In this document: positions 52,274 through 61,530 of the stretch, one piece after another
Numbering within the stretch: the stretch's first letter is position 1
How the letters are laid out: each line of letters begins with the position of its first letter
NCBI RefSeq assembly: GCF_040881935.1
Contig: NZ_JBBECH010000054.1
Coordinates: 1 to 64,000 of the forward strand
From: Saccharospirillum sp040881935
GTDB taxonomy: Bacteria > Pseudomonadota > Gammaproteobacteria > Pseudomonadales > Natronospirillaceae
Direction: 5' to 3'
Length of the DNA: 64,000 nucleotides
Notes under the pieces: generated by a model
The model's input: the letters and a program-made list of their open reading frames with translations, nothing else
Told to the model about the DNA's origin: nothing
The model's database searches: none
Made by a program: the position numbers and the translations under genes

Positions 52274-52783
52274 TTATTCAGCCGGGCGCAGTAGCGACCA
52301 TCCCTCATAGGTGTCATCGGTCAGAATATCGGTCAGAAACAGCACTTCGGCGGCATCGCTGTCGAGATCGGTGATCTCAGCCTTCCGTGTGAACAGCTTC
52401 TTCTCAACCATCACCCGCTTGGGCAAGGTCACATAGCCAGCTTCAACGCTGAATTCGCCGTCGATGTCGAACAGACGGATACCACGACCATCACGACGAA
52501 TGTCTTCACGTTTCACAAACCGATACTCACCTGGCGCCAACCGACCCATAACGGCGTAGGTCTTGCTCTCCTCGACCTGCATGCGCCGCCGGTACTGCTC
52601 ACCGCTGTCCAGGTGTTCAACGGTGAGCATAAAATCGTATTCCAGTTCGGCATCGCCGCGCACTTCGATCTCGGCGCCAAAAATGACCAAACCTTCGTTC
52701 TCTCCGGCATAAGGGGCTTTGGTGGGTGCGGCAGTGCAAGCAGTAAGGGCAAGAACAGAGAGCAGCGATAGTATGTATTTCAT
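52274..52783 (-). CDS. Uncharacterised lipoprotein
   Basis: A 169-residue lipoprotein (LSLLSVLALTACTAAPTK, LTAC lipobox) with a beta-rich mature part (EGLVIFGAEIEVRGDAEL, YAVMGRLAPGEYRFVK, VEAGYVTLPKRVMVEKKL). The pattern of a carboxypeptidase-regulatory-like sandwich is possible but not certain. It is divergent from liuA, and the LiuR-like palindrome lies in the intergenic region, nearer to liuA. Confidence 0.7.
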   Translation of the reverse strand: MKYILSLLSVLALTACTAAPTKAPYAGENEGLVIFGAEIEVRGDAELEYDFMLTVEHLDSGEQYRRRMQVEESKTYAVMGRLAPGEYRFVKREDIRRDGRGIRLFDIDGEFSVEAGYVTLPKRVMVEKKLFTRKAEITDLDSDAAEVLFLTDILTDDTYEGWSLLRPAE

Positions 52784-52934
52784 GAAGAAACCTGTCGTTA
52801 TTCGTGTTGGCGCTACAATACCCGATTGTAGTCATACTGGGCAGCCCGCCTGACTCTTCATTTACAGACCCGCCTGGAGCGGCGCTTTCAAGGAAGCGTC
52901 AACTTCTCTTGACTGCGCCCACCATTGGCCTAAG

Positions 52935-52950
52935 TTGACGTTAACGTCAA
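52935..52950. promoter_or_regulatory. Probable LiuR operator upstream of liuA
   Basis: TTGACGTTAACGTCAA is a perfect 16-bp palindrome, 62 bp upstream of the liuA ATG. It shares its core with the site at 37440-37455. Because a LiuR gene is present in the window, it is the best candidate operator; binding has not been shown. Confidence 0.85.
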
Positions 52951-53011
52951 CGTTAATTAGCCTGCAGAGACTGATCCAATCACAACAAATCAAACAGGAC
53001 GGCAGATCGCT

Positions 53012-54178
53012 ATGAACAGTTACCCCGCATTGAACTTTGGCCTGGGCGAAACCCTCGACATGCTGCGCGACACCGTCCGTGACTTCGCGCAAAAAGAGAT
53101 CGCCCCGCGCGCTACGACGATCGACCACGACAACCTCTTCCCGGCCGACCTGTGGCAAAAATTCGGTGATCTGGGTCTGCTCGGCATCACCGTTGACGAA
53201 GAACTGGGCGGCACCGGCATGGGCTACCTGGCCCACATGGTTGCGATGGAAGAAATCAGTCGCGCCTCGGCGTCCGTCGGCCTCAGTTACGGCGCCCATT
53301 CCAACCTCTGCGTAAACCAGATTCGCCGCAACGGCAGCGCCGACCAGAAAGCCAAGTACCTGCCCAAACTGATCAGCGGCGAGCACGTTGGGGCACTGGC
53401 CATGAGTGAACCCGGTGCAGGTTCCGACGTGGTCAGCATGAAGCTCAAAGCCGAACACAAAGGCGACCACTATCTACTCAACGGCAACAAGATGTGGATC
53501 ACCAATGGCCCGGAAGCCAACGTACTGGTGGTCTACGCGAAAACAGACCCGACCGGAGGCAAGCGCGGCATCACCGCCTTTTTGATCGAAAAAGACTTCC
53601 CCGGTTTCAGCACTGCCCAGAAGCTCGACAAACTCGGTATGCGCGGCAGTAACACTTGTGAACTGGTGTTTGTGGACTGCAAAGTCCCGGTCGAAAACGT
53701 TATGGGTGCCGAGGGCGACGGTGTAAAAATTCTGATGAGCGGCCTCGACTATGAACGCGCGGTACTCGCCGCCGGCCCGGTCGGCATCATGCAAGCCTGC
53801 CTCGACGTAGTACTGCCCTACGTGCACGAACGCGAACAGTTTGGCCAGCCCATCGGCGAGTTCCAACTGGTGCAGGGCAAAGTCGCCGACATGTACACTC
53901 GCCTAAACGCCTGCCGCGCCTACGTCTATGCGGTTGGAGCGGCCTGCGATCGCGGAGAAACCACTCGCAAAGACGCCGCCGGTGCCATCCTCTACGCTGC
54001 CGAAAATGCAACCCAGGCGGCCCTCGATGCCATTCAGGTACTCGGCGGCAACGGCTACATCAACGAATACCCAACCGGCCGTCTGCTGCGCGACGCCAAA
54101 CTTTACGAGATCGGCGCGGGCACCAGCGAGATCCGACGCATGCTCATTGGCCGTGAGTTGTTCAACGAGACCCGTTGA
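53012..54178 (+). CDS. liuA: Isovaleryl-CoA dehydrogenase (LiuA)
   Basis: A 388-residue FAD acyl-CoA dehydrogenase that oxidises isovaleryl-CoA to 3-methylcrotonyl-CoA in leucine breakdown. Signatures: GALAMSEPGAGSDVVSMKLK near residue 130, the isovaleryl-specific catalytic Glu in GLDYERAVLAAGPVGIMQAC near residue 248, and the C-terminal GAGTSEIRRMLIGRELF. Placing the Glu at this site, rather than in the later loop, separates IVD from other acyl-CoA dehydrogenases. The LiuR-like operator lies just upstream. Confidence 0.95.
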   Translation: MNSYPALNFGLGETLDMLRDTVRDFAQKEIAPRATTIDHDNLFPADLWQKFGDLGLLGITVDEELGGTGMGYLAHMVAMEEISRASASVGLSYGAHSNLCVNQIRRNGSADQKAKYLPKLISGEHVGALAMSEPGAGSDVVSMKLKAEHKGDHYLLNGNKMWITNGPEANVLVVYAKTDPTGGKRGITAFLIEKDFPGFSTAQKLDKLGMRGSNTCELVFVDCKVPVENVMGAEGDGVKILMSGLDYERAVLAAGPVGIMQACLDVVLPYVHEREQFGQPIGEFQLVQGKVADMYTRLNACRAYVYAVGAACDRGETTRKDAAGAILYAAENATQAALDAIQVLGGNGYINEYPTGRLLRDAKLYEIGAGTSEIRRMLIGRELFNETR

Positions 54179-54247
54179 GGTTCGGTGGAATGGGGTGCTT
54201 CGGTGGTTGAATTAACGGTGGCTTCTTCGGCTCCGTGGCTGAAGTCG

Positions 54248-54361
54248 CTCAGGAGGTCGGGTATGGCCCTGGCGGGTCGCTGCAAGTACATCCATGTAAG
54301 CTCGGCGGTCCCCATCCATGGGGACCGACGCCCCGCCAGCACCATACCCGACCTCCTGAGC
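54248..54361. repeat. Dispersed three-stem hairpin repeat, copy 6
   Basis: Arms GCTCAGGAGGTCGGGTATGG (54248-54267) and complement (54342-54361), with a looser ...CTGGCGGG continuation. Inner hairpins: TACATCCATGTA near 54287 and GGTCCCCATCCATGGGGACC at 54307-54326. The second is the strong one in this copy. It follows liuA directly. Confidence 0.88.
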
Positions 54362-54446
54362 TGGTCCACGGTGGTTGCAGAATCACTTGGAAAAAGACTG
54401 AAGATCGAGTGGTTGAATTTGAGTTAAGCCGTGAGACAAGTGGGGG

Positions 54447-54552
54447 GTGGCGGGTAGGCCCTTCCGGGGAAGTCCGCAACATGGATGTTGCGGTCTAGGC
54501 CCCATGGATGGGTTCACGCCGACCCCGGAAGGGCCTACCCGGCGCCCGCCAC
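54447..54552. repeat. Dispersed three-stem hairpin repeat, copy 7
   Basis: Arms CGGGTAGGCCCTTCCGGGG (54451-54469) and exact complement (54523-54541). Inner hairpins: CCGCAACATGGATGTTGCGG at 54474-54493 and CCCATGGATGGG at 54501-54512. It lies 86 bp after copy 6, in the gap between liuA and the next acyl-CoA dehydrogenase gene. Confidence 0.9.
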
Positions 54553-54644
54553 GAACGCCCGGCAATCAAGTAGAGCCAACCGGGAAACCCGGAACTTTAA
54601 CTCCCGGCACCGAAGCAAACTGAATAAATACGACAGGCGATCTC

Positions 54645-55805
54645 ATGACAGTACAGTCCGACTTTGGGTTAAGTGATATTCAGATCATGATGCGTGATGC
54701 AGCACGGGTGTTTGCGCGGGAGCAGTTGAAACCGCATTCGGCTGAGTGGGATCGCAGTGGTGAGCATCCGATTGATGCGATTCGGGAAATGGGTCAGCAG
54801 GGGTTTTATGGACTGACTGTGCCTGAAGAGCTTGGGGGCGTGGGTGCCGGGTATCTGACGTTGGCGCTCGTGGTTGAAGAAATTGCCCGGGGTGATGGGG
54901 CTTTGTCGACCATTACCTCGGTAATGAACTCTGTGGTGTGTGGGCCCTTGTTTGGGTTTGGGTCATCGCAACAGCAGCAGGAATGGCTGGTACCGATGGC
55001 CAGTGGTGAAAAGCTGGGTGCGTTTTGTCTGACTGAGCCGCAGGCCGGGTCGGATGCGTCGGCATTGAAGACCCGGGCGACCAAAACCGACAGTGGCTGG
55101 GTGTTGAATGGCACCAAACAGTTTATAACCAATGGCGCGATTGCAGATCTCGCCATTGTGTTTGCGGTGACGGACCCGGCGGCGGGTAAGAAGGGCATTA
55201 GTGCTTTTTTGGTGCCGACGCATTTGCCCGGTTACGAAGTCAGTCGCGTTGAAGAGAAAATGGGTCAGCGGGCTTCGGATACAGCGCAGCTAACTTTTAA
55301 CGACCTTGCCCTACCTGCAGATGCCTTATTGGGTAAGGAAGGCCAAGGGTATTCGATTGCCCTGAGTAACCTTGAAGGCGGCCGTATTGGCATTGCCGCC
55401 CAATGTGTCGGTATGGCGCAAGCCGCGCATGAAGTGGCCTGTGCTTATGCGCTTGAGCGCACCAGTTTTGGTGAGCCCTTAATGACGTATCAGGCCGTGA
55501 GTTTTAGGCTGGCAAATATGGCGACTCAAATAGAAGCGGCGCGGCAACTCGTTTGGCATGCAGCGCGGCTGAAAGACGTAGGGTTACCCTGCTTGCGCGA
55601 AGCCGCCATGGCTAAGGTGTTTGCCAGCGAAATGGCCGAAAAAGTCTGCTCCGATGCGCTGCAGACATTGGGCGGCTATGGTTACCTGAGTGACTTCCCA
55701 TTGGAGCAAATTGCCCGGGATGTGCGAGTGACCAAAATCTACGAAGGCACCAGCGACATTCAGAATTTAATTATCGTTCGATCCATTGAGGAGCGTGGCG
55801 CATGA
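54645..55805 (+). CDS. Acyl-CoA dehydrogenase (short/branched-chain type)
   Basis: A 386-residue acyl-CoA dehydrogenase. AFCLTEPQAGSDASALKTRA near residue 128 is the FAD/substrate loop, and the catalytic base is Glu in KIYEGTSDIQNLIIVRSIE near residue 370, the position used by most family members. That differs from LiuA, so it probably acts on isobutyryl-CoA or 2-methylbutyryl-CoA. AGG lies seven bases before the ATG. The stop overlaps the liuB start (ATGA). Confidence 0.9.
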   Translation: MTVQSDFGLSDIQIMMRDAARVFAREQLKPHSAEWDRSGEHPIDAIREMGQQGFYGLTVPEELGGVGAGYLTLALVVEEIARGDGALSTITSVMNSVVCGPLFGFGSSQQQQEWLVPMASGEKLGAFCLTEPQAGSDASALKTRATKTDSGWVLNGTKQFITNGAIADLAIVFAVTDPAAGKKGISAFLVPTHLPGYEVSRVEEKMGQRASDTAQLTFNDLALPADALLGKEGQGYSIALSNLEGGRIGIAAQCVGMAQAAHEVACAYALERTSFGEPLMTYQAVSFRLANMATQIEAARQLVWHAARLKDVGLPCLREAAMAKVFASEMAEKVCSDALQTLGGYGYLSDFPLEQIARDVRVTKIYEGTSDIQNLIIVRSIEERGA

Positions 55806-57409
55806 GCCGAATTCAATCGCGCATCGACGTGCGCGGAGAGCAGTTTCAGCGACAGGAAAAAGCAAATCGAGACCTGCGCGACCAACTGCAACAGCGTCTG
55901 CACCAGGTCGAGCTGGGCGGTGGCGAAGGCCCGCGCGCCAAGCACCTCGCCCGGGGCAAACGCCTGCCGCGTGAACGTATTGAACGCCTGCTGGATGTCG
56001 GTTCCCCCTTTCTGGAAATTGCGCCGTTGGCGGCCTGGGGTCTGTATGAAAACGCCGTGCCCAGCGCCGGTGTGATCGCCGGAATTGGCCGGGTCGAAGG
56101 CATCGATTGTTTGATCGTCGCCAACGACGCCACTGTTAAAGGCGGTACTTATTACCCGATGACGGTAAAGAAACATTTGCGCGCCCAGGCCATCGCAGCG
56201 GAAAACCGTTTGCCCTGTATTTACCTCGTCGACAGCGGCGGCGCGTATTTACCGCTGCAGGATGAAGTCTTCCCCGATCGCGAACATTTTGGCCGCATCT
56301 TTTTTAATCAGGCCAACCTGTCGGCCCAGGGGATTCCACAACTGGCGGTGGTAATGGGCTCCTGCACAGCGGGCGGTGCCTATGTACCGGCGATGTGTGA
56401 CCAAAGTATCATCGTGCGCAATCAGGGCACGATCTTTCTCGGCGGTCCACCACTGGTAAAAGCCGCCACCGGCGAAGAAGTCTCGGCCGAAGACCTGGGC
56501 GGCGGTGATGTACATGCGCGCACCAGTGGCGTAGCTGACTATCTGGCCGACAACGACGATCACGCACTGGTGCAGGCGCGTCAGGCCGTTCGCCACTTTA
56601 ACTGGCCCGCAAAACCCGAACGTGGTTTACAACCAGCCGAGCCACCGGCCTACTCGGCGGAAGAAATTTACGGCCTGATTCCAGACGATACCCGCACCCC
56701 AATCGATGCCCGTGAACTGATCGCGCGTATTGTCGATGGCTCGAAGCTGGATGAATTCAAAGCCCTCTACGGCACCACCCTGATCTGCGGCTTCGCCCAT
56801 ATTGAAGGCCAACCGGTCGGCATTCTCGCCAACAACGGTATTCTGTTTTCGGAATCTGCTTTAAAAGGCGCGCACTTTATTGAATTGTGTAATCAGCGCG
56901 ATATTCCGCTGGTCTTCCTGCAAAACATCAGCGGCTTTATGGTCGGCAAAAAATATGAAAACGGCGGCATCGCCAAAGACGGTGCCAAGCTGGTCACCGC
57001 CGTAGCTTGTGCCAAGGTCCCAAAATACACCGTCATTACTGGCGGCAGTTTCGGCGCTGGCAACTACGGCATGTGTGGCCGCGCCTACGACCCGAGGTTC
57101 CTATGGACCTGGCCCAATGCGCGCATTTCCGTTATGGGTGGAGAACAGGCGGCGAACGTTTTGGCCACGGTTAAAGCCGATCAGAAAGCGGCGGCAGGTG
57201 AACCGATGAGCGAAATAGAACTGGCTGATTTCAAAGCACCCATTCAGGCGCAATACGAAACTCAGGGCGACCCTTACTACGCCACCGGTCGATTATGGGA
57301 CGACGGCATTATCGACCCGGCCGACACCCGGGTCGTGCTTGCGCTGGCGCTTTCAGCGAGTCGCAACGCACCGACAGAACCGACACGCTATGGCGTGTTT
57401 CGGATGTAA
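55802..57409 (+). CDS. liuB: Methylcrotonyl-CoA carboxylase carboxyltransferase subunit (LiuB)
   Basis: A 535-residue carboxyltransferase that, with LiuD, converts 3-methylcrotonyl-CoA to 3-methylglutaconyl-CoA. Two crotonase-like halves: VVMGSCTAGGAYVPAMCDQS near residue 180 and the second CoA-binding half with GGSFGAGNYGMCGRAYDPRF and PNARISVMGGEQAANVLA. The length and the C-terminal GRLWDDGIIDPADTRVVLAL match MccB. Start coupled to the acyl-CoA dehydrogenase. A hairpin repeat follows the stop. Confidence 0.95.
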   Translation: MSRIQSRIDVRGEQFQRQEKANRDLRDQLQQRLHQVELGGGEGPRAKHLARGKRLPRERIERLLDVGSPFLEIAPLAAWGLYENAVPSAGVIAGIGRVEGIDCLIVANDATVKGGTYYPMTVKKHLRAQAIAAENRLPCIYLVDSGGAYLPLQDEVFPDREHFGRIFFNQANLSAQGIPQLAVVMGSCTAGGAYVPAMCDQSIIVRNQGTIFLGGPPLVKAATGEEVSAEDLGGGDVHARTSGVADYLADNDDHALVQARQAVRHFNWPAKPERGLQPAEPPAYSAEEIYGLIPDDTRTPIDARELIARIVDGSKLDEFKALYGTTLICGFAHIEGQPVGILANNGILFSESALKGAHFIELCNQRDIPLVFLQNISGFMVGKKYENGGIAKDGAKLVTAVACAKVPKYTVITGGSFGAGNYGMCGRAYDPRFLWTWPNARISVMGGEQAANVLATVKADQKAAAGEPMSEIELADFKAPIQAQYETQGDPYYATGRLWDDGIIDPADTRVVLALALSASRNAPTEPTRYGVFRM

Positions 57410-57445
57410 TTATACAAGTTAGGAGTTGGCTGCTATCAGAGTGAC

Positions 57446-57548
57446 TGTTGCCGGGTGTGTCTATCCGGGGAAGTCCGCAGCATGGATGCTGCGGTCTAGG
57501 CCCCATGGATGGGTTCACGCCGACCCCGGTTAGACACACCCGGTGACT
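57446..57548. repeat. Dispersed three-stem hairpin repeat, copy 8
   Basis: Arms GCCGGGTGTGTCTATCCGGG (57450-57469) and near-complement (57525-57544; one mismatch, TAT to TTA). Inner hairpins: GCAGCATGGATGCTGC at 57477-57492, and CCCATGGATGGG at 57502-57513. Its right flank ACTGGCAC recurs beside the assembly gap. It separates liuB from liuC. Confidence 0.88.
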
Positions 57549-57614
57549 GGCACGGACGATTGGCAAAAAGGTCAAGTTAAACTCCGAATGTGGATGAGTG
57601 AGGCGGGAGTTGTT

Positions 57615-58400
57615 ATGCAGGCACTAACGGTTAGACAAGAAGGCGTAGTTGCCTATCTGACATTGAACCGGCCCGAAGTACGCAATGCCTTCGGTGCGGA
57701 ACTGATTGCGGAATTAACGCATCAAATTGACGCGCTTGATGCTAATCCGGGCATTAGAGTTCTGGTGTTGCAAGCCGAAGGCAAACATTTCAGCGCCGGT
57801 GCCGATTTGAACTGGATGCGGGCGATGAAAGACCGCACCGAAACCGAAAACCGGGACGACGCGCGCAAGCTGGCGACTTTGATGCAGAAACTCGATACCT
57901 GTCGCAAACCGCTAGTGGGCGTTACCCAGGGTGCGGCCATGGGGGGCGGTGTCGGTTTGCTCGCCTGTTGTGACATCGTGCTGGCCACCAAGAACGCTTT
58001 TTTTGCGCTGAGTGAAGTACGGCTGGGTTTGACCCCGGCAACTATTTCTCCCTTTGTGGTGCGCGCCATGGGTGCCCGTCAGGCGCGGCGTTATTTTCAA
58101 ACTGGTGAACGTTTCACTGCCCAGCAGGCCTGCGCCATGGGTCTGGTGCACGAAGTGGTCGATGAAGAAGACCTGGCGGCCGAACTGTCGCGACTGCTCA
58201 GTGACCTGACCGCCGGTGGCCCTGAGGCCCAGGCCATGGCCAAAGCCCTGGTCAAAGACGTTGCTCAACGGCCTGTAGATGATGCACTAATGGACGAACT
58301 GGCTGGCCGCATCGGCCGCCAGCGTGTCGGCGCCGAAGGCCAGGAAGGGCTGACCGCCTTTCTCGACAAGCGCAACCCGAACTGGATTGAACCCTCATGA
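57615..58400 (+). CDS. liuC: Methylglutaconyl-CoA hydratase (LiuC)
   Basis: A 261-residue crotonase-fold hydratase, next step of leucine catabolism (3-methylglutaconyl-CoA to HMG-CoA). The oxyanion motifs are AEGKHFSAGADLNWMRAMKD near residue 58 and GVTQGAAMGGGVGLLACCDI near residue 103, with the catalytic region EVRLGLTPATISPFVVRAMG. Length and context support LiuC rather than general FadB-type hydratase. ATG at 57615 has GGGAG upstream. The stop overlaps liuD. Confidence 0.93.
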   Translation: MQALTVRQEGVVAYLTLNRPEVRNAFGAELIAELTHQIDALDANPGIRVLVLQAEGKHFSAGADLNWMRAMKDRTETENRDDARKLATLMQKLDTCRKPLVGVTQGAAMGGGVGLLACCDIVLATKNAFFALSEVRLGLTPATISPFVVRAMGARQARRYFQTGERFTAQQACAMGLVHEVVDEEDLAAELSRLLSDLTAGGPEAQAMAKALVKDVAQRPVDDALMDELAGRIGRQRVGAEGQEGLTAFLDKRNPNWIEPS

Positions 58401-60382
58401 AACGCATACACCGTTTACTCATCGCCAACCGCGGCGAAATTGCCCGGCGCATTCAGCGCAGCGCCCGCGCGCTCGGCATTGAAACCGTCGCGGTTTATTC
58501 TGATGCCGACCGCAACGCCCTGCACGTGCGCGAAGCCGATCAGGCCATTTGCCTGGGCGGCGCGACGGCTAGCCAGAGTTATTTGAATCGCGATGCTTTG
58601 CTGGCGGCGGTGCGCGACACCGGTGCTGATGCGGTACATCCGGGCTATGGCTTTTTATCGGAAGACGCCGACTTCGCCGAAGCTGTGACCGAAGCCGGCA
58701 TTGCGTGGGTCGGGCCACCCCCGGCTGCCATGCGTGCCATGGCCTCGAAAGCCGCTGCCAAACAAACGCTGGAACCGCGCGGGGTGCCGATGATTCCCGG
58801 CTACCATGGCGACGATCAGAGTGATACCCGCCTGCTTGAAGAAGCAGAACGCATTGGCTTCCCGTTGCTGGTAAAAGCCTCGGCCGGGGGCGGTGGTAAA
58901 GGCATGCGTGTGGTCGAGAAACTCGATCAGGTTGCCGATGCGCTGGAAAGCGCCCGCCGCGAAGCCCGTAACGCCTTTGGCGACGACCGGCTGCTGCTGG
59001 AGCGCTATCTGGTTAATCCGCGCCACGTTGAAGTGCAGATTATGGCCGATACGCAGGGTACTGTCTGGTCGCTGTTTGAACGCGATTGCTCGTTGCAGCG
59101 GCGTCACCAGAAAGTGGTCGAAGAAGCCCCAGCCCCGAAACTTAATGACGAGACCCGTCAGGCGATGTGGCAGGCCGCTGAAGTCGCGGCATCGAGCATT
59201 GGCTATGTCGGCGCGGGCACGGTCGAATACATCGTCGATGCCAGTGGCGACTTTTTCTTTCTGGAAATGAACACCCGCCTGCAAGTCGAGCACCCGGTTA
59301 CCGAATGCATCACCGGGCTCGACCTGGTCGCGCTGCAGCTGCGTATCGCCGAAGGCGAGCCACTGCCCAGCGGGCGCCCGGCGCGCCCGGAAGGCCACGC
59401 CTTTGAAGTGCGCCTGTACGCCGAAGATCCGGATCAGGATTTTCGCCCCACCACCGGCAGGTTGAGTCATGTCGTCTGGCCCCAAGGCCCGGGCGTACGC
59501 ATCGACACCGGCATCGAAAGCGGCAGTGAGGTCTCACCATTCTACGATCCCATGCTGGCCAAGCTGATTGTGCACGGCGCGAACCGGGGTGAAGCCCTGG
59601 CCCGCCTGAATCGCGCGCTGTTTGAGACCCGCCTGATCGGCCTCACCACCAACCTGAATTTCCTGCGCCGCCTCTGCGCTGCAACTGACGTAGCCGATTT
59701 CAACATCCACACCCACTGGATTGAGGCCCACCGCGACCTCTGGCAACACCAGCCAGACCAACCGGCTTGCTGGTCGGCGCTGGCCGCCAGCGTGGTGCAG
59801 AATCACCGCGATGCCGATCACACCGACCCCTGGCAGCGGCTTTCCGGCTGGCGGCGGTTTCAGCAACGTCGCTGGCTGTATAACCAAAGTGAAACCGAGC
59901 AATGTGTGGTGACGGTACATCAGGGCGTCTGGCAGGCACATTGCGCTACTGAAACGCTGACACTGAGCGACGTCACAGTCGAGCACTTGGGTGACGAGCG
60001 TTACCGCCTGCAAAGCCGCGCGGGTCAGCACCGTTGTCAGCTGGATGCCTGGCCGGATGCTACCGGCATCGAGGTAGACGATGGTCACAGCCGTTGGCAC
60101 CAGGTCTGGTGGCAGGCCGAAGCTGCCCATGAAGATGGACAGGGTGGTGATGGCCAGGTGAAAGCGCTGATGCCCGGCACGGTAACTGCGGTGCATCAGG
60201 AGGCGGGTGCCCGGGTTAAACGCGGCGACAAGATCCTGTCGATGGAAGCCATGAAAATGGAAACCACTTTGACAGCTCCAGTTGACGGCACCCTGGTGCA
60301 GTGCTCACTGGCGGTCGGCGACCGGGTCGAAGATGGCCAGGTGCTGTTTGTGGTAGAACCCGATGAGGAGGCCGCCGCATGA
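58397..60382 (+). CDS. liuD: Methylcrotonyl-CoA carboxylase biotin subunit (LiuD)
   Basis: A 661-residue biotin carboxylase/carrier fusion. ATP-grasp domain: LLIANRGEIARRIQRSARAL at the start, LVKASAGGGGKGMRVVE near residue 160, and FLEMNTRLQVEHPVTECITG near residue 290. The C-terminal biotinyl domain carries EAMKMETTLTAP, with the Lys near residue 618 as the biotin site. It works with LiuB. ATGA overlaps join it to liuC and liuE. Confidence 0.96.
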   Translation: MKRIHRLLIANRGEIARRIQRSARALGIETVAVYSDADRNALHVREADQAICLGGATASQSYLNRDALLAAVRDTGADAVHPGYGFLSEDADFAEAVTEAGIAWVGPPPAAMRAMASKAAAKQTLEPRGVPMIPGYHGDDQSDTRLLEEAERIGFPLLVKASAGGGGKGMRVVEKLDQVADALESARREARNAFGDDRLLLERYLVNPRHVEVQIMADTQGTVWSLFERDCSLQRRHQKVVEEAPAPKLNDETRQAMWQAAEVAASSIGYVGAGTVEYIVDASGDFFFLEMNTRLQVEHPVTECITGLDLVALQLRIAEGEPLPSGRPARPEGHAFEVRLYAEDPDQDFRPTTGRLSHVVWPQGPGVRIDTGIESGSEVSPFYDPMLAKLIVHGANRGEALARLNRALFETRLIGLTTNLNFLRRLCAATDVADFNIHTHWIEAHRDLWQHQPDQPACWSALAASVVQNHRDADHTDPWQRLSGWRRFQQRRWLYNQSETEQCVVTVHQGVWQAHCATETLTLSDVTVEHLGDERYRLQSRAGQHRCQLDAWPDATGIEVDDGHSRWHQVWWQAEAAHEDGQGGDGQVKALMPGTVTAVHQEAGARVKRGDKILSMEAMKMETTLTAPVDGTLVQCSLAVGDRVEDGQVLFVVEPDEEAAA

Positions 60383-61269
60383 GCAGGCCAGCAGTCAATC
60401 TGGTGGAAGTCGGGCCGCGCGATGGCCTGCAAAACGAATCTACCCCGCTCTCGGTAACTGACCGGCTGGAGCTGATCCGGCGTCTGGTAGAGGCGGGCCT
60501 GTCCACGGTAGAGGCGGGCAGTTTCGTCTCACCGAAATGGGTCCCGCAAATGACCGGGACTGATCAGGTGCTGGCCGGGCTGAATCTCACCAGCTACGAG
60601 AGATACCCTGTGCTGGTTCCGAATCTGCAGGGCTGGGAGGCGGCACAGGCCTCGGGCGCAAGAGACATCGCCATTTTTGGCGCCGCCAGCGAAACGTTCA
60701 GCCAAAAGAACATCAACTGCTCAATCAAAGAGAGCCTGGCCCGATTCAAACCAGTGGCAGAGCAGGCCCTGGCCGCCGACGTACGCGTACGCGGTTACGT
60801 CAGCTGCCTGGTAGCCTGCCCCTACGAAGGCGAAATTACCCCGGCGCAGGTGCTACCGGTCGTCCGGGCCCTGTTCGAAATGGGCTGCTACGAAGTCAGC
60901 CTGGGCGACACTATCGGTCGCGGCACGCCACGTCAGATCAAGGCCGTACTGACCGCCCTGCTCGCCGAACACGATGCCGACCAGTTGGGACTCCACTGCC
61001 ACGATACCTACGGCATGGCCGCTGCCAACATCATGACAGGCCTCGACCTTGGCATCCGCACCTTCGACAGCAGCGTCGGCGGTGCCGGCGGCTGCCCTTA
61101 TGCCCCCGGAGCCAGCGGCAATGTCGCCACCGAAGAGGTGGTCTACCTTCTCGAAAACGAGGGCTTCGACACGGGCGTCGACCTTGAAGCGCTGGCGGCG
61201 ACGGGCCGGTGGTTATTCGAAAAACTGGGCAAGCCTGTGCCTTCCAAGGTTAACCAGGCTTTGGGGTGA
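60379..61269 (+). CDS. liuE: Hydroxymethylglutaryl-CoA lyase (LiuE)
   Basis: A 296-residue TIM-barrel lyase splitting HMG-CoA into acetyl-CoA and acetoacetate. The active-site start VEVGPRDGLQNESTPLSVTD and the family signature GGAGGCPYAPGASGNVATEE near residue 236 are both present, including the catalytic Cys. It ends the tightly overlapped liuC-liuD-liuE run, overlapping liuD by 4 bp. Two hairpin repeats follow. Confidence 0.95.
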   Translation: MSRPAVNLVEVGPRDGLQNESTPLSVTDRLELIRRLVEAGLSTVEAGSFVSPKWVPQMTGTDQVLAGLNLTSYERYPVLVPNLQGWEAAQASGARDIAIFGAASETFSQKNINCSIKESLARFKPVAEQALAADVRVRGYVSCLVACPYEGEITPAQVLPVVRALFEMGCYEVSLGDTIGRGTPRQIKAVLTALLAEHDADQLGLHCHDTYGMAAANIMTGLDLGIRTFDSSVGGAGGCPYAPGASGNVATEEVVYLLENEGFDTGVDLEALAATGRWLFEKLGKPVPSKVNQALG

Positions 61270-61309
61270 TTACTGTGGCAAGTTGTGTAGCCGCCCGGGA
61301 GGTTTTGTC

Positions 61310-61417
61310 GGGACACCGGGTACACCTTTTGCGGACACGCCGTAAACCCGTCCATGGGGGCTCGAAGATCACATCCATGTGATCTAACGGTCCGCAAAAG
61401 GTGCACCCGGTATCCCT
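61310..61417. repeat. Dispersed three-stem hairpin repeat, copy 9
   Basis: Arms CACCGGGTACACCTTTTGCG (61314-61333) and near-complement (61394-61412). Inner hairpins: CCCGTCCATGGG near 61348 and AGATCACATCCATGTGATCT at 61367-61386. It follows liuE by 40 bp and could end the liu transcript. Confidence 0.88.
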
Positions 61418-61530
61418 TAAGCTGCAGCGGTGGTTTCAAATTGACCAAAAAATACAGAGGTAAAAGTCCAGTTCCGCATACACCTTAAATATGAATTTTA
61501 GTTTTGAAGGCAACCACTGAAGACCAGCGA

